Origin: CAIWXH01 sp964555675
Lineage (GTDB): Bacteria; Chloroflexota; Chloroflexia; Chloroflexales; Chloroflexaceae
Assembly (NCBI GenBank): GCA_964555675.1
Contig: CAZKTU010000033.1
Span: forward strand, 1-41,298
Reading direction: 5' to 3'
DNA: 41,298 nt
Positions 22,171 to 29,713 of this stretch are shown here, one piece after another. Under the pieces are notes generated by a model. It was not told the origin of the DNA. It ran no database searches and saw only the letters and a list, made by a program, of their open reading frames with translations. Position numbers and translations under genes: made by a program. Numbering within the stretch: the first letter of the stretch is position 1; each line of letters starts with the position of its first letter.

Positions 22171-22917
22171 ATGACGATTGAGACCCAACGCGAGCTCGAA
22201 GGGCTTCTGGCTGCAGGCCAGGCCGTTCGCCGCACCATCGCCGCGATGCAGGCCCAGGTGCGGCCGGGCATCAGCACCGCCGAGCTGGACGCAGTGGCCC
22301 AGGACACCCTCGCCGCCCTCGGCGCTCGCTCGGCGCCGATGCTCGAGGTAAACTTTCCCCGCGCCACATGCATCAGCCTGAACGAGCAGGCCGCACACGG
22401 CCTGCCCGGCGAGCGACTGATCGCCCCGGGCGATCTAGTGACCCTGGATGTCGCCGCAGAGCTCGACGGCTACTACGCCGACGCCGCGATCACCGTCGCG
22501 GTGGCCCCGGTCGCGCCGGCCCATCAACGGCTGTGCGACTGCGCCGAGATGGCGCTGCTGGCGGCGGTCAACGCGGTGCGCGCGGGCCAGCCGATGCGTC
22601 TGATCGGGCGGGCCGCCGAGCGGGTCGCGCACACCTACGGCTACCGCGTGGTGCGCGCCTTGCACGGCCACGGGATCGGCCGCAAGATGCACGAAGCGCC
22701 GCGCTTCATCCCCCACTTCGACGACCCGACCGCGACCCGACCGCTGAGCGCCGGAACGGTCCTCGCCCTCGAGCCCCACATCACCAGCGGCTCGGGTCAG
22801 CTGGTCGATATGCCCGACGGCTGGACCATCAGCACGCGCGATCGCAAGCGGGTCGCCGTCTTCGAGCACACCGTAGTGGTCACCGACGACGCGCCGATTG
22901 TAGTTACGGCCGCCTGA
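22171..22917 (+). CDS. map: Methionine aminopeptidase, type I
   Basis: 248 residues, ATG 22171 with AGGGGAG upstream. Removes the initiator Met from new proteins in the cytoplasm. The five metal ligands of the pita-bread fold are recognisable: Asp in VTLDVAAE, Asp in YYADAAI, His in GHGIGRKMHE, Glu in ALEPHI and Glu in AVFEHTVVV. Length and spacing are normal for the type I enzyme without an N-terminal zinc domain. It uses a copy of the promoter found before the GGQ-protein gene, and its transcript ends at the strong hairpin at 22942-22984. Confidence 0.92.
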   Translation: MTIETQRELEGLLAAGQAVRRTIAAMQAQVRPGISTAELDAVAQDTLAALGARSAPMLEVNFPRATCISLNEQAAHGLPGERLIAPGDLVTLDVAAELDGYYADAAITVAVAPVAPAHQRLCDCAEMALLAAVNAVRAGQPMRLIGRAAERVAHTYGYRVVRALHGHGIGRKMHEAPRFIPHFDDPTATRPLSAGTVLALEPHITSGSGQLVDMPDGWTISTRDRKRVAVFEHTVVVTDDAPIVVTAA

Positions 22918-22941
22918 GCTCACACCTGCCGCGCCCCGAGC

Positions 22942-22984
22942 ACAGTACAGAGCCCCCGGCCGAGCGCCGGGGGCTTTGTACTGT
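22942..22984. terminator. Bidirectional hairpin terminator after map
   Basis: Perfect 10-bp arms AGCCCCCGGC (22951-22960) and GCCGGGGGCT (22966-22975) around CGAGC, with outer arms ACAGTACA (22942-22949) and TGTACTGT (22977-22984). Only a short T-run follows the inner stem. It lies between map and the convergent Nudix gene. Confidence 0.8.
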
Positions 22985-23020
22985 GGGCCGGAGACCCCCA
23001 TAGATACTGACCATGAGGCG

Positions 23021-23494
23021 CTACCCGTCGCCAACCGTCGCTTCTACTCGCGGCACATACCCCAGGGCCGCCCCAATCCGCTGGAGCAGCGGGTGAATCC
23101 AGCCATCGTCGCGCACCGTGACGGGCCAGGCCGCGGGGTCGCGCAGGTCGAACCAGCCGACCGCCGTGATGACAAAGCTGGGCGCGCTGCCCTCCTCGGG
23201 CTCGTGCCCGGGGCTGGCCTCGCCGGACTCTATCGCGCACAGGAAGGTTTTGTGACGCCGGTACATCTTGCCGGGCTCCATCTCGTCGTCGAACAGCAGG
23301 CGCTCGACACGGACGCGCAGGTTCGTCTCCTCCCACATCTCGCGCGCGACGCACTGCTCCTCGCTCTCGCCCGGCTCGATACCCCCGCCGGGGATGATCC
23401 AGCGGCTATGCCCGTCGGCCACCCGCGTAAATCGGATCAGCAGCATGTGATGGTCGCGCACAATTGCGCCCTGGTAGCGAACGATGCGGGTCAT
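23021..23494 (-). CDS. Nudix hydrolase
   Basis: 157 residues from ATG 23494, chosen for GAGAGGAGG just upstream. The Nudix box runs from Gly37 to Leu59 (GGIEPGE, then REMWEETNL), with catalytic-metal Glu residues in REMWEE; the usual Gly near the end of the box is Asn58. Such enzymes hydrolyse nucleoside diphosphates linked to another moiety, for sanitation or signalling. The substrate is unknown; the HSRWIIPGGGIEPGES context is typical of ADP-ribose or general NTP family members. It is separated from the caspase-like gene upstream by a hairpin. Confidence 0.9.
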   Translation of the reverse strand: MTRIVRYQGAIVRDHHMLLIRFTRVADGHSRWIIPGGGIEPGESEEQCVAREMWEETNLRVRVERLLFDDEMEPGKMYRRHKTFLCAIESGEASPGHEPEEGSAPSFVITAVGWFDLRDPAAWPVTVRDDGWIHPLLQRIGAALGYVPRVEATVGDG

Positions 23495-23584
23495 AGGCCT
23501 CCTCTCGCGCAGCGAAGGACACTGGTGGCGGCCCCAAGGGGATAGGACCATCATCAGGGAGCAGAGGCCCCTCCGGCAACCGTC

Positions 23585-23612
23585 GCAGGGCGGAGAATGA
23601 TCCCCGCCCTGC
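23585..23612 (-). terminator. Hairpin between the caspase-like gene and the Nudix gene
   Basis: GCAGGGCGG (23585-23593) pairs perfectly with CCGCCCTGC (23604-23612) around a 10-base loop. It lies 9 bases after the stop of the leftward caspase-like gene, where a terminator would be expected. No T-run is present. Confidence 0.5.
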
Positions 23613-23620
23613 GCCCCGTC

Positions 23621-24181
23621 TCAGGAAGGATAGGCCGCGAGGCCCGTACACTCGATCAGGCTGGGGTACTGCCGCTCGAGGAAGCGCCAGCAGGCCCGCA
23701 GGTCGACGTACTGCTGGAGGGCCTGGAAGATCAGCATGTCCATCGCCGCACTCTCGATCCAGTCCACCGTCTGCCGGTAGCCGACCAGCAGAGGGATACC
23801 GGTCGCCTCGGCGAAGGCCGCCAGGCGCGTCGGGCTGGCCTTCAGGGTGCTACAGCTCCCGAAGTGGAGCACCCAGCCGGCGAAGCGCGTGCCCAGATAC
23901 TCCGCGAAGTCCTCCAGGCTCAGCTCGGTGCCGTCGGCGAGATAGACGATGCCCGGGGCGCCGTGGAGTGCGACATAGAGGATGCCGTCGCTGCGCAGGC
24001 GGGCGAAGCTCTTGAGGCCCGCGGCGAGCTCGGCCTCGGTGTCGCAGGGCTGGTAGGAGAGCCTCACGCCCTGGACGCTGGCCACGAACTCCAGGAGCGG
24101 GCGCACGCTCAGCCGCTCCTCCTTATGCGAGAGTGATTCGATGCAGGCGATCGGTTTGGCATAGCTTGCGGCGTGGGGCAT
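23621..24181 (-). CDS. Caspase/CHAT-fold-like protein (DUF6642-like)
   Basis: 186 residues from ATG 24181, with GAGG 6 nt upstream; 23 further in-frame codons upstream look non-coding. Two segments match the His-Cys dyad of clan CD peptidases: GILYVALHGAPG with His73 and WVLHFGSCST with Cys110, each after a hydrophobic strand. The spacing of 37 residues is normal for caspase-like cores. ELSLEDFAEYLG and VGYRQTVDWIESAAMDMLIFQ follow. No fused effector or sensor domain is present. From memory it resembles DUF6642, whose function is unknown. It may cleave a protein, perhaps in stress or defence, but no partner can be named. Confidence 0.6.
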   Translation of the reverse strand: MPHAASYAKPIACIESLSHKEERLSVRPLLEFVASVQGVRLSYQPCDTEAELAAGLKSFARLRSDGILYVALHGAPGIVYLADGTELSLEDFAEYLGTRFAGWVLHFGSCSTLKASPTRLAAFAEATGIPLLVGYRQTVDWIESAAMDMLIFQALQQYVDLRACWRFLERQYPSLIECTGLAAYPS

Positions 24182-24246
24182 AGTGGCCTCGGTGCTGGTC
24201 GACGGTGGTCGCGATGCGCTGCTCGGTCGTCGTGCGAGACCCGCTG

Positions 24247-24897
24247 TCATTGCTCGCCGCGCGGCTTCTTCCAGCCGTTCCAGTGGGTGCGCTCGCTCAC
24301 CGGAGCGCGCTTCGCCGGCTTGAAGTCGTCGCCGGTATAGTAGGCCACGGGGATGAGCGCAGCCTGAGTGAGCGTGTCGGGCAGGCCGAGCAGCTCGGCG
24401 GCCTCGCGCTCGTAGCGCAGGTGCAAGGTCGTCCAGACCGAGCCGAGGCCGCGGGCGCGCAGGGCGAGCATGAACGACCAGGCCGCGGGCAGGATCGAGC
24501 CGTAGAGCGAGGCCTGGACGGCGGGGGGCTGCGCCTCGACGCGGCCCTCGTAGCAGAAGAGCGCCAGCACGGGCACGCGGTGAAACTGCTCGGCCAGGTA
24601 GACCGCCGACTCCTCCAGGGGCGTCGTGGTGACGTAGGGGCCGCCGTGGGGGCCCTGGGGCGCGCCGTAGTACGCGGCGAACGACTTGCGGTACAGCTCG
24701 GCGATGCCCAGGCGCAGGGCCGGGTCGGTGATAATCACGAAGTGCCAGCGCTGGCGGTCCGAGCCGCTGGGGGCCTGGGCGGCGATCGCGAGGCAGCGCT
24801 CGATCTGCTCGGGCTCGACCGGACGCTCGAGGTCGAGCCGTTTGCGCACCGAGCGCGTCGTCGTCAGGAGGTGGTCAACAGTGGCGAGGTCGAGCAT
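24247..24897 (-). CDS. Nitroreductase-family flavoprotein
   Basis: 216 residues, ATG 24897 with GAAAGGG upstream. The start SVRKRLDLERPVEPEQIERCLAIAAQAPSGSDRQRWHFVIITDP is the classic FMN-binding nitroreductase N-terminus, with Arg and Ser residues that hold the phosphate. LYGSILPAAWSFMLALRARGLGSVWTTLHL and IPVAYYTGDDFKPAKR close the fold. Such dimeric enzymes reduce nitro compounds, quinones or enoyl groups with NAD(P)H. The substrate is unknown. The gene lies 65 bp upstream of the caspase-like gene on the same strand. Confidence 0.9.
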   Translation of the reverse strand: MLDLATVDHLLTTTRSVRKRLDLERPVEPEQIERCLAIAAQAPSGSDRQRWHFVIITDPALRLGIAELYRKSFAAYYGAPQGPHGGPYVTTTPLEESAVYLAEQFHRVPVLALFCYEGRVEAQPPAVQASLYGSILPAAWSFMLALRARGLGSVWTTLHLRYEREAAELLGLPDTLTQAALIPVAYYTGDDFKPAKRAPVSERTHWNGWKKPRGEQ

Positions 24898-24995
24898 AAG
24901 ACCCTTTCTGGTGGCTCAGGTCGGCATGGGTATGGTAGCCGGTCTCGGGCCGCGCGACAAGGGGCGCGGCGTGGGGAGGCCGGTGCTCGCCGCCC

Positions 24996-25715
24996 TTATG
25001 GCGGACCGATGCTCGCGGCCAGCTCCCAGCGGGCGATCGCGCGAGCCAGGTCGGCGGGCAGAGGGTGGCGGGCCTGCTGCTGGGAATACAGGCTCTGCTC
25101 GGCGGCGGCAGGCATCACGACGAGCAGGGCACTCAGGCGGGGGAGGCCTTGGAGGAAGGCGCGGGCCCCGGCGAGGCCACGGAAGGCGAAGTAGGCGTCA
25201 TCCTTCGCGTCGGCGCGGCGGCGCAGGGCCTGGAGCGTGGCGTGGACCGTTGCGGCATCGTAGCGCTCGGCGTCGCTGACCAGTACGAGCAAGTTGGCCG
25301 CCCCCGCCGCCAGCTGGCCGAGCTTGCCGCACAGGGCCGCCGCGAGCCGGTCGGCCGGGTCGCGCTCCTCGCTGCGGGCGGGCCGCAGGCGCGAGACCTC
25401 GACATACACCTCGGTGTGGCCCTTGTGGCGCAGCAAGAAGTCGGGACCGCGCCGGCCCTCGGCGGCCAGGGGCTCGTAGCTGAGGGGGCTGCGCCTGTCG
25501 GCGAGGGCCGCGGCGAGCGCCAACTCGCAGCGCAGGTCGCGGCGGGCCTCAGGGTCGCGCGCGAGCCGGTTCTTCTTGCGGATCTTGGTGGCGTTGGCCA
25601 CCGTGAAGGCGTGAAGCGCCGGCGCGTCGGCGAGCAGGCCGGCGTACCAGGCGGCCAGAGGGTGGGCCGCGTCGCCGAAGGCCGCGTCGAGCAGAGCCGT
25701 CAGTTCAGCGTTCAT
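24996..25715 (-). CDS. PD-(D/E)XK-nuclease-like protein
   Basis: 239 residues, ATG 25715 with only a weak ribosome site. A predicted restriction-endonuclease-like core is visible: Glu64 in CELALAAAL, then GPDFLLRH (Pro91-Asp92) and VYVEVSRL (Glu106, with Ser108 where Lys is usual). The spacing of PD and ExS fits the PD-(D/E)XK superfamily, although the Lys replacement makes activity uncertain. The N-terminal helical part and the C-terminal LLVVMPAAAEQ half are not recognised. It is divergent from a methyltransferase gene by only 71 bp. That methyltransferase is of small-molecule type, so this does not look like a restriction-modification pair. Confidence 0.5.
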   Translation of the reverse strand: MNAELTALLDAAFGDAAHPLAAWYAGLLADAPALHAFTVANATKIRKKNRLARDPEARRDLRCELALAAALADRRSPLSYEPLAAEGRRGPDFLLRHKGHTEVYVEVSRLRPARSEERDPADRLAAALCGKLGQLAAGAANLLVLVSDAERYDAATVHATLQALRRRADAKDDAYFAFRGLAGARAFLQGLPRLSALLVVMPAAAEQSLYSQQQARHPLPADLARAIARWELAASIGPP

Positions 25716-25747
25716 GCGGAGCTTCGTGTGTGTGCCACGCCACTTTT

Positions 25748-25756
25748 TGCTACAAT
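25748..25756 (+). promoter_or_regulatory. Extended -10 promoter of the methyltransferase gene
   Basis: TGC-TACAAT matches the elements at 2924, 13814 and 7415 (minus strand). It lies about 30 bp before the ATG at 25787. Confidence 0.5.
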
Positions 25757-25786
25757 CCTCTGGAGCAACTCTTCAGGAGCAGAGCT

Positions 25787-26506
25787 ATGGCCGAGCCGCC
25801 GATCGCCCGCGACGCCTACGAGTCCCTCGCCGAAAGCTTCGCACGGCGCGCGGAGGATTCGCCGTACAATGCCCACTACGACCGGCCGGCGCTGCTCGGG
25901 ATGCTGCCGCCCGTCGCGGGGCTGCGCGTGCTCGACGCGGGGTGTGGGCCGGGCATCTACGCGGCCTGGCTGGCCGAGCGCGGCGCCGAGGTGGTCGGGC
26001 TCGACATCAGCCCGCGCATGGTGGCCCTGGCGCGGCGACGGCTGAGCGGGCGCGCGACCTTCCACGAGGCCGACCTCGCAGCGCCGCTGAGCATGCTCGC
26101 CGACGGCTCATTCGACCTGGCCGTCAGCGCGCTGGCCCTCGACTACGTGCGCGACTGGGCGGGGCTGTTCCGCGAGCTGGCGCGGGCGCTGCGTCCGGGT
26201 GGGCAGCTCGCCTTCTCGGTGGTCCACCCGGCCGATGAATTCTACCGTATGCACCCGCACGGGCGCTACTTCGACATCGAGCGGGTGGAGGTGACCTTCA
26301 AGTGGCCCGCCGAGGGTGTTCGAGAGGTGGTACCCTACTATCGACGGCCCCTCGAGGCGATGATCACACCGCTGCTGGCAGCGGGCTTCCAGCTCGAGCA
26401 GCTGCTCGAGCCCCAGCCGACGCCCGGGTTCGCCGAGCGCGACCCCGCCGAGCACGCCACGCTGATGCGCAGGCCCGCCTTTATCTGCTTCCGCGCCCGC
26501 CGCTGA
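25787..26506 (+). CDS. Class I SAM-dependent methyltransferase
   Basis: 239 residues, ATG 25787 with CAGGAG upstream. Motif I VLDAGCGPG (48-56), acidic loop VVGLDISPRMV, motif II FDLAVSALALDYVRDW and motif III LRPGGQLAFSVVHP mark the Rossmann fold. The C-terminal part contains EVVPYYRRPLEAMITPLLAAGF, as in UbiE/biotin-type small-molecule methyltransferases. The acceptor is not known. It is followed by two small deazaflavin/flavin-type enzymes on the same strand, which may be an operon. Confidence 0.92.
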   Translation: MAEPPIARDAYESLAESFARRAEDSPYNAHYDRPALLGMLPPVAGLRVLDAGCGPGIYAAWLAERGAEVVGLDISPRMVALARRRLSGRATFHEADLAAPLSMLADGSFDLAVSALALDYVRDWAGLFRELARALRPGGQLAFSVVHPADEFYRMHPHGRYFDIERVEVTFKWPAEGVREVVPYYRRPLEAMITPLLAAGFQLEQLLEPQPTPGFAERDPAEHATLMRRPAFICFRARR

Positions 26507-26552
26507 CGGCCCCGGCCCACATTCGCCCGCACAATAGCTGGAGCATCCGCCC

Positions 26553-26975
26553 ATGGCCCCGCTCGGCAAGCGCCTCCTGCAGCTCTTCGTGGCCGTCCAC
26601 ATCCTGATCTACCGGCTATCGCGCGGCCGGCTGCTGAACGTCCGCGACCACATCGTCCTACTCACCACGCTCGGCCGTAAGAGCGGGCGGCTGCGCACCG
26701 CCCCGCTCTTCAGCGTGCGCGACGGCGCGGCCTATATCGTGCTCGGCTCGTACGGCGGAGCCGATATTCACCCGGCCTGGTTCCACAACCTCCAGGCCCG
26801 GCCGCGGGCCCTGCTCACCGACCGGGGCCTGACCCTGCCGGTCACCGCCGAGCTCGCCGACGAGGCGGAGTATGACCGGCTCTGGGCGCAGCTCAGCGCC
26901 GAGAACCCCAGCTTCGAGCAGTACCGCGGGCGCACGGCCCGCACCCTCCCTATCGTCCGCCTGCGCCCCGCGTGA
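26553..26975 (+). CDS. Deazaflavin (F420)-dependent nitroreductase family protein (DDN-like)
   Basis: 140 residues, ATG 26553 with GGAG upstream. The split-barrel fold is indicated by LLNVRDHIVLLTTLGRKSGRLRTAPLFSVRDGAAYIVLGSYGGADIHPAWFHNLQARPRA, the signature of the DDN family that binds F420 or FMN. VTAELADEAEYDRLW and SFEQYRGRTARTLPIVRL close the domain. Members reduce nitroimidazoles, quinones or other acceptors. F420 use is known for actinobacterial members and is inferred here. It is one of two such genes in a row. Confidence 0.87.
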   Translation: MAPLGKRLLQLFVAVHILIYRLSRGRLLNVRDHIVLLTTLGRKSGRLRTAPLFSVRDGAAYIVLGSYGGADIHPAWFHNLQARPRALLTDRGLTLPVTAELADEAEYDRLWAQLSAENPSFEQYRGRTARTLPIVRLRPA

Positions 26976-26982
26976 GCGGGGC
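26965..26982 (+). terminator. Hairpin around the DDN-like stop codon
   Basis: GCCCCGC (26965-26971) and GCGGGGC (26976-26982) form a perfect 7-bp stem with the TGA stop in the GTGA loop. It may attenuate transcription before the next gene. Confidence 0.35.
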
Positions 26983-27027
26983 GGGCACAGTTGCATTCGC
27001 GTCCGACTGACCAGCAGGAGCATCCCC

Positions 27028-27420
27028 ATGGCTGAGACACCCACCAGCGACCACTTCGCCCCCCTGCACGGCGCAGATTTCATCGTCCTGACCACCTACC
27101 GCAAGAGCGGCGAGCCCGTGCCGACCACAGTCTGGTTCGCCGAGGCCGACGGCACGCTCTATATCACGACCAACGGGCAGGCCGGCAAGGTCAAGCGGCT
27201 GCGCGCCAACCCGGCGGTGCTGGCCGCCCCGAGCGACCAGGTCGGCAATGTGGCGGGGCCCGCGGTCGGAGGGCGCGCCCGCCTGCTCGCGCCCGAGGAG
27301 TACGGGCCGGCCCTCGCCGCGCTGCAGGCCAAGTACGGCGAGCGCTTCACCCAGGTCGTGGCGCGCATGGACGCCGACCGGCCCGCAGGGAGCCGGGTCT
27401 ACCTGGCGGTGACGCCCTGA
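27028..27420 (+). CDS. PPOX-class F420/FMN-binding split-barrel protein
   Basis: 130 residues, ATG 27028 with CAGGAG upstream; the leader GGAGCATCC resembles that of the previous gene. The sequence ADFIVLTTYRKSGEPVPTTVWFAEADGTLYITTNGQAGKVKRLRANPAVLAAPSD is typical of PPOX-class F420-dependent enzymes (Rv2061-like). The family reduces small substrates or binds heme-like ligands. Together with the DDN-like gene it supports an F420-using organism, which is common in Chloroflexota. No F420 biosynthesis gene is in the window. Confidence 0.87.
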   Translation: MAETPTSDHFAPLHGADFIVLTTYRKSGEPVPTTVWFAEADGTLYITTNGQAGKVKRLRANPAVLAAPSDQVGNVAGPAVGGRARLLAPEEYGPALAALQAKYGERFTQVVARMDADRPAGSRVYLAVTP

Positions 27421-27480
27421 GCGTAAGGGGAGTTGGAGGGACCTGAGTGGGCAATGGCGATGCGCAGAGCAAGCGACCCA

Positions 27481-28131
27481 CTACGCCGCCACCCGCTCGT
27501 AGACCACCACCTGCCAGGGGCCACGGGTGCGCCGGACGCGCTGCGCCAGGCCGGCGCGGCGCACCTCGGCGTCGACGGCGGCGGTAGGGTGGCAGAAGAC
27601 GCGGAAAGCGGTGCGCTGCATGGCCAGGCCCAGGTTGACCCCGCGAATGCCCAGGCGCACCCACCAGGCGTCGCGCGGGTAGACCAGGCCGAGCAGCCGC
27701 TCGGCGCGCGCGGCCGCGGCCCCGACCAGGGCGGGCATGTCGGGGTAGCAGCAGACCACCCGGTCGAGGGCGACGATCTCGGCCGGGGCGAGCGTCGGGG
27801 CGAGCGCCACGAAGTCGCCGTGCAGGTAGCTCACCCGCTCGGCGTGGCGCTGCCGCTCGCTCTCGCGGCGCGCCGCGGCGAGATAGGCCGACGAGGCGTC
27901 GACATCGGTGGCCCGGGCCGCGCCCGCCCGCAGCAGCTCGTGGTGGACCACGCCGACCCCGCCGCCGATGTCCAGCACTGAGGCGCCCTGGACCCCGGCC
28001 TCGCGCATGGCCTCGAGGAGCAGGCGGGTCGTCCCCTCGGCGCCGCGGCGCTGGTAGCGCTCGAGGCGCTGGCGCGCGTCGCGCTGGTCGAACATATTCT
28101 CAGCATCGCGACAGTGGCTGCAGCAGCTCAT
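27481..28131 (-). CDS. Class I SAM-dependent methyltransferase with N-terminal Cys cluster
   Basis: 216 residues, ATG 28131 with AAGGAGCACC upstream. It starts with MSCCSHCRDAENMFD, giving Cys3, Cys4 and Cys7, then SAM motif VLDIGGGVG (about 52-60) and FVALAPTLAPAEIVALDRVVCCYPDM. The length and GLVYPRDAWWVRLGI near the end recall the Mg-protoporphyrin methyltransferase group, although no bacteriochlorophyll gene is nearby. The N-terminal Cys trio may bind metal. The acceptor is unknown. It is convergent with the PPOX gene. Confidence 0.85.
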   Translation of the reverse strand: MSCCSHCRDAENMFDQRDARQRLERYQRRGAEGTTRLLLEAMREAGVQGASVLDIGGGVGVVHHELLRAGAARATDVDASSAYLAAARRESERQRHAERVSYLHGDFVALAPTLAPAEIVALDRVVCCYPDMPALVGAAAARAERLLGLVYPRDAWWVRLGIRGVNLGLAMQRTAFRVFCHPTAAVDAEVRRAGLAQRVRRTRGPWQVVVYERVAA

Positions 28132-28149
28132 CGGGGTGCTCCTTGATGA

Positions 28150-28243
28150 AAGACCAAGGACGAAAGACCAAAGACCAACTGCTTAGCAAGAGCCCGGCCT
28201 TGGTCCTTGGTCCTTGGTCCTTGGTCATTGGTCAGAACTAGCA
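28150..28243 (-). repeat. GACCAAR heptamer element, inverted copy
   Basis: On the minus strand it reads TTCTGACCAATGACC, three more ACCAAGG-type units, GGGCTCTTGCTAAGCA, then an inverted set of TTGGTC units. The two halves (GACCAA-rich 28150-28177 and TTGGTC-rich 28198-28233) can pair in a long hairpin between the two leftward genes. The DUF998 stop codon lies inside it. Confidence 0.6.
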
Positions 28244-28890
28244 GCGGCACCTATGATCCGGCTCAGCCGGAAGGTTACAGCAAGAAACCAGCCGAGCGCG
28301 AGGGCCAGGAAGGCGTAGAAGGCTGCGCCCTTCAGCACGAAGGCCGGCGCGGCCAGGGCCACCGTGAGCGCTGTGGGGATGGCCAGGCTGCGCCACTCGG
28401 GGCGGCGCTGCAGGTCGGCGGCGAGCAGCAGCATGCCGGGCATGAGCGTCAGGCCGAGCAGCACGTACGCGCCGTCGTGGATCGCGCCGCCGAGGGTGCG
28501 CGGGGTCGGCAGGTAGGTCGGGTCGGTCTTGAAGGCCAGCAGGGCCATGGGCAGCCCGGCGAGGGCGATCAGCCGCGCCCCCGGGGTGGTCGGCCCGCTC
28601 GCCGCCAGGTGGTGCTGCAGCCCCGCGCCGAACACGCTCAGCAGGGCCCCCGAGCCGAGGAAGGCCGCGACCATCCACTGGCCCTCGGGGCTGAGGGCCA
28701 GCCCGCTCGGCCAATCGACCGTGACCGCCCGCAGGGGGTCCCAGCCTAGGGTGCGCAGAAACTCCCGCTGCCGCAGGGTGAGCGTGAGGATCGTGCCGCC
28801 GAGCAGCAGCGGGCCGGCGAGGCCCGCCGCGACCGCGAGGCGCGGGCCGGGCCAGGGCAGCCGAGTCTGGTCGTTGATCGGTCTTACCAT
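28225..28890 (-). CDS. DUF998 family membrane protein
   Basis: 221 residues from ATG 28890, supported by GGGAG 5 nt upstream; an in-frame TTG at 28902 is less likely. Around six hydrophobic helices are spread through the protein, with short conserved loops such as WDPLRAVTVDWPSG, LSPEGQWMVAAFLGSG and TLGGAIHDGAYVLLGLTLMPGM, as in DUF998. The function is not known. It overlaps the deoxynucleoside kinase gene by 7 bp, so the two are co-translated. The last residues (SDQ) and the stop are encoded by the heptamer repeat element. Confidence 0.82.
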   Translation of the reverse strand: MVRPINDQTRLPWPGPRLAVAAGLAGPLLLGGTILTLTLRQREFLRTLGWDPLRAVTVDWPSGLALSPEGQWMVAAFLGSGALLSVFGAGLQHHLAASGPTTPGARLIALAGLPMALLAFKTDPTYLPTPRTLGGAIHDGAYVLLGLTLMPGMLLLAADLQRRPEWRSLAIPTALTVALAAPAFVLKGAAFYAFLALALGWFLAVTFRLSRIIGAAASSDQ

Positions 28891-29522
28891 CTGCGCTCCC
28901 AAATCAGCCCGGCGGTCACCTGAGCGATCACCTCGGCCTGGGCCGCGGCGCTCTGGCTGACGTCGAGGTCGTCGGTGTCGATCGTGAGCACCGGGCAGAG
29001 CGTCCAGCCGCGGATCCAGGCGGCGTAGTGCCGCTCGAGGCTGGCCAGATACTCGGGCTGGATGGCCTGCTCGGCGGGGCGGGCGCGCCTGGCGATGCGG
29101 GCGAGCAGGCTGGGCATACTCGCCCGCAGGTAGACCACCAGGTCGGGCGGGCGCAGCTCGCGCACGATCGCCCCGTACAGATCACGATAGGTCTTATAGT
29201 CGCGCTCCGAGAGGATGCCCTGGGCGTAAAGGCTGGCCGCGAAGACGGCCGCGTCCTCATAGATGCTGCGGTCCTGGACCAGGGGCCCGCGCAGGGCGGC
29301 CAGGCGCTGGTGCTGGGTGAAGCGCGAGGTCAGGAACCAGATCTGCGAGTGGAAGCCCCAGCGGGCCGGGTCGGCGTAGTAGTCGTCGAGGTAGGGGTGA
29401 GTCAGCTCGAGCTCGTAGACCGGCGTCCAGCCCAGGCGCGCGGCCAGCAAGCCCACCAGCGTGCTCTTGCCCACCCCGATATTGCCCGCGATCACGATAT
29501 GCGAGGCCGCGCTAACCTCCAT
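28884..29522 (-). CDS. Deoxynucleoside kinase (dGK/dAK-like)
   Basis: 212 residues, ATG 29522 with no strong ribosome site. The P-loop IAGNIGVGKST (about 11-21) and DRSIYED (84-90) with the Arg used for catalysis identify the deoxynucleoside kinase family that salvages deoxyadenosine, deoxyguanosine or deoxycytidine to the 5'-monophosphate. ERDYKTYRDLYGAI and RPPDLVVYLRASMPSLLARIARRAR give the lid and the LID-Arg region. Length is normal. It is the first gene of a pair with the DUF998 membrane protein. Confidence 0.9.
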   Translation of the reverse strand: MEVSAASHIVIAGNIGVGKSTLVGLLAARLGWTPVYELELTHPYLDDYYADPARWGFHSQIWFLTSRFTQHQRLAALRGPLVQDRSIYEDAAVFAASLYAQGILSERDYKTYRDLYGAIVRELRPPDLVVYLRASMPSLLARIARRARPAEQAIQPEYLASLERHYAAWIRGWTLCPVLTIDTDDLDVSQSAAAQAEVIAQVTAGLIWERRW

Positions 29523-29713
29523 CTGCGGCCCCCGGGGCAGTAACTACGACAGCGAACCAGGGGAGCCCGGCGGACGCGCTGCGCGCCGGATACGTACCCG
29601 TCAATCGTCGCTCGCCAACCGACATCGCCAGGCCTCCTGCGGGTCTGGGGGCAAACCTGCGCTATAGTAACATAGACTCCTGGCGCAGGGCCGAGAGTCT
29701 ATGCGGATGTCCA

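Noticed and set aside
24996..26506. Restriction-modification pair of a nuclease-like gene and a methyltransferase
   Set aside because: The methyltransferase has small-molecule class motifs and no DNA target-recognition part or N6/C5 catalytic motif.
28150..28243. CRISPR-like array of short direct repeats
   Set aside because: Units are 7 bp with no unique spacers and no cas genes are nearby; these are simple heptamer repeats.
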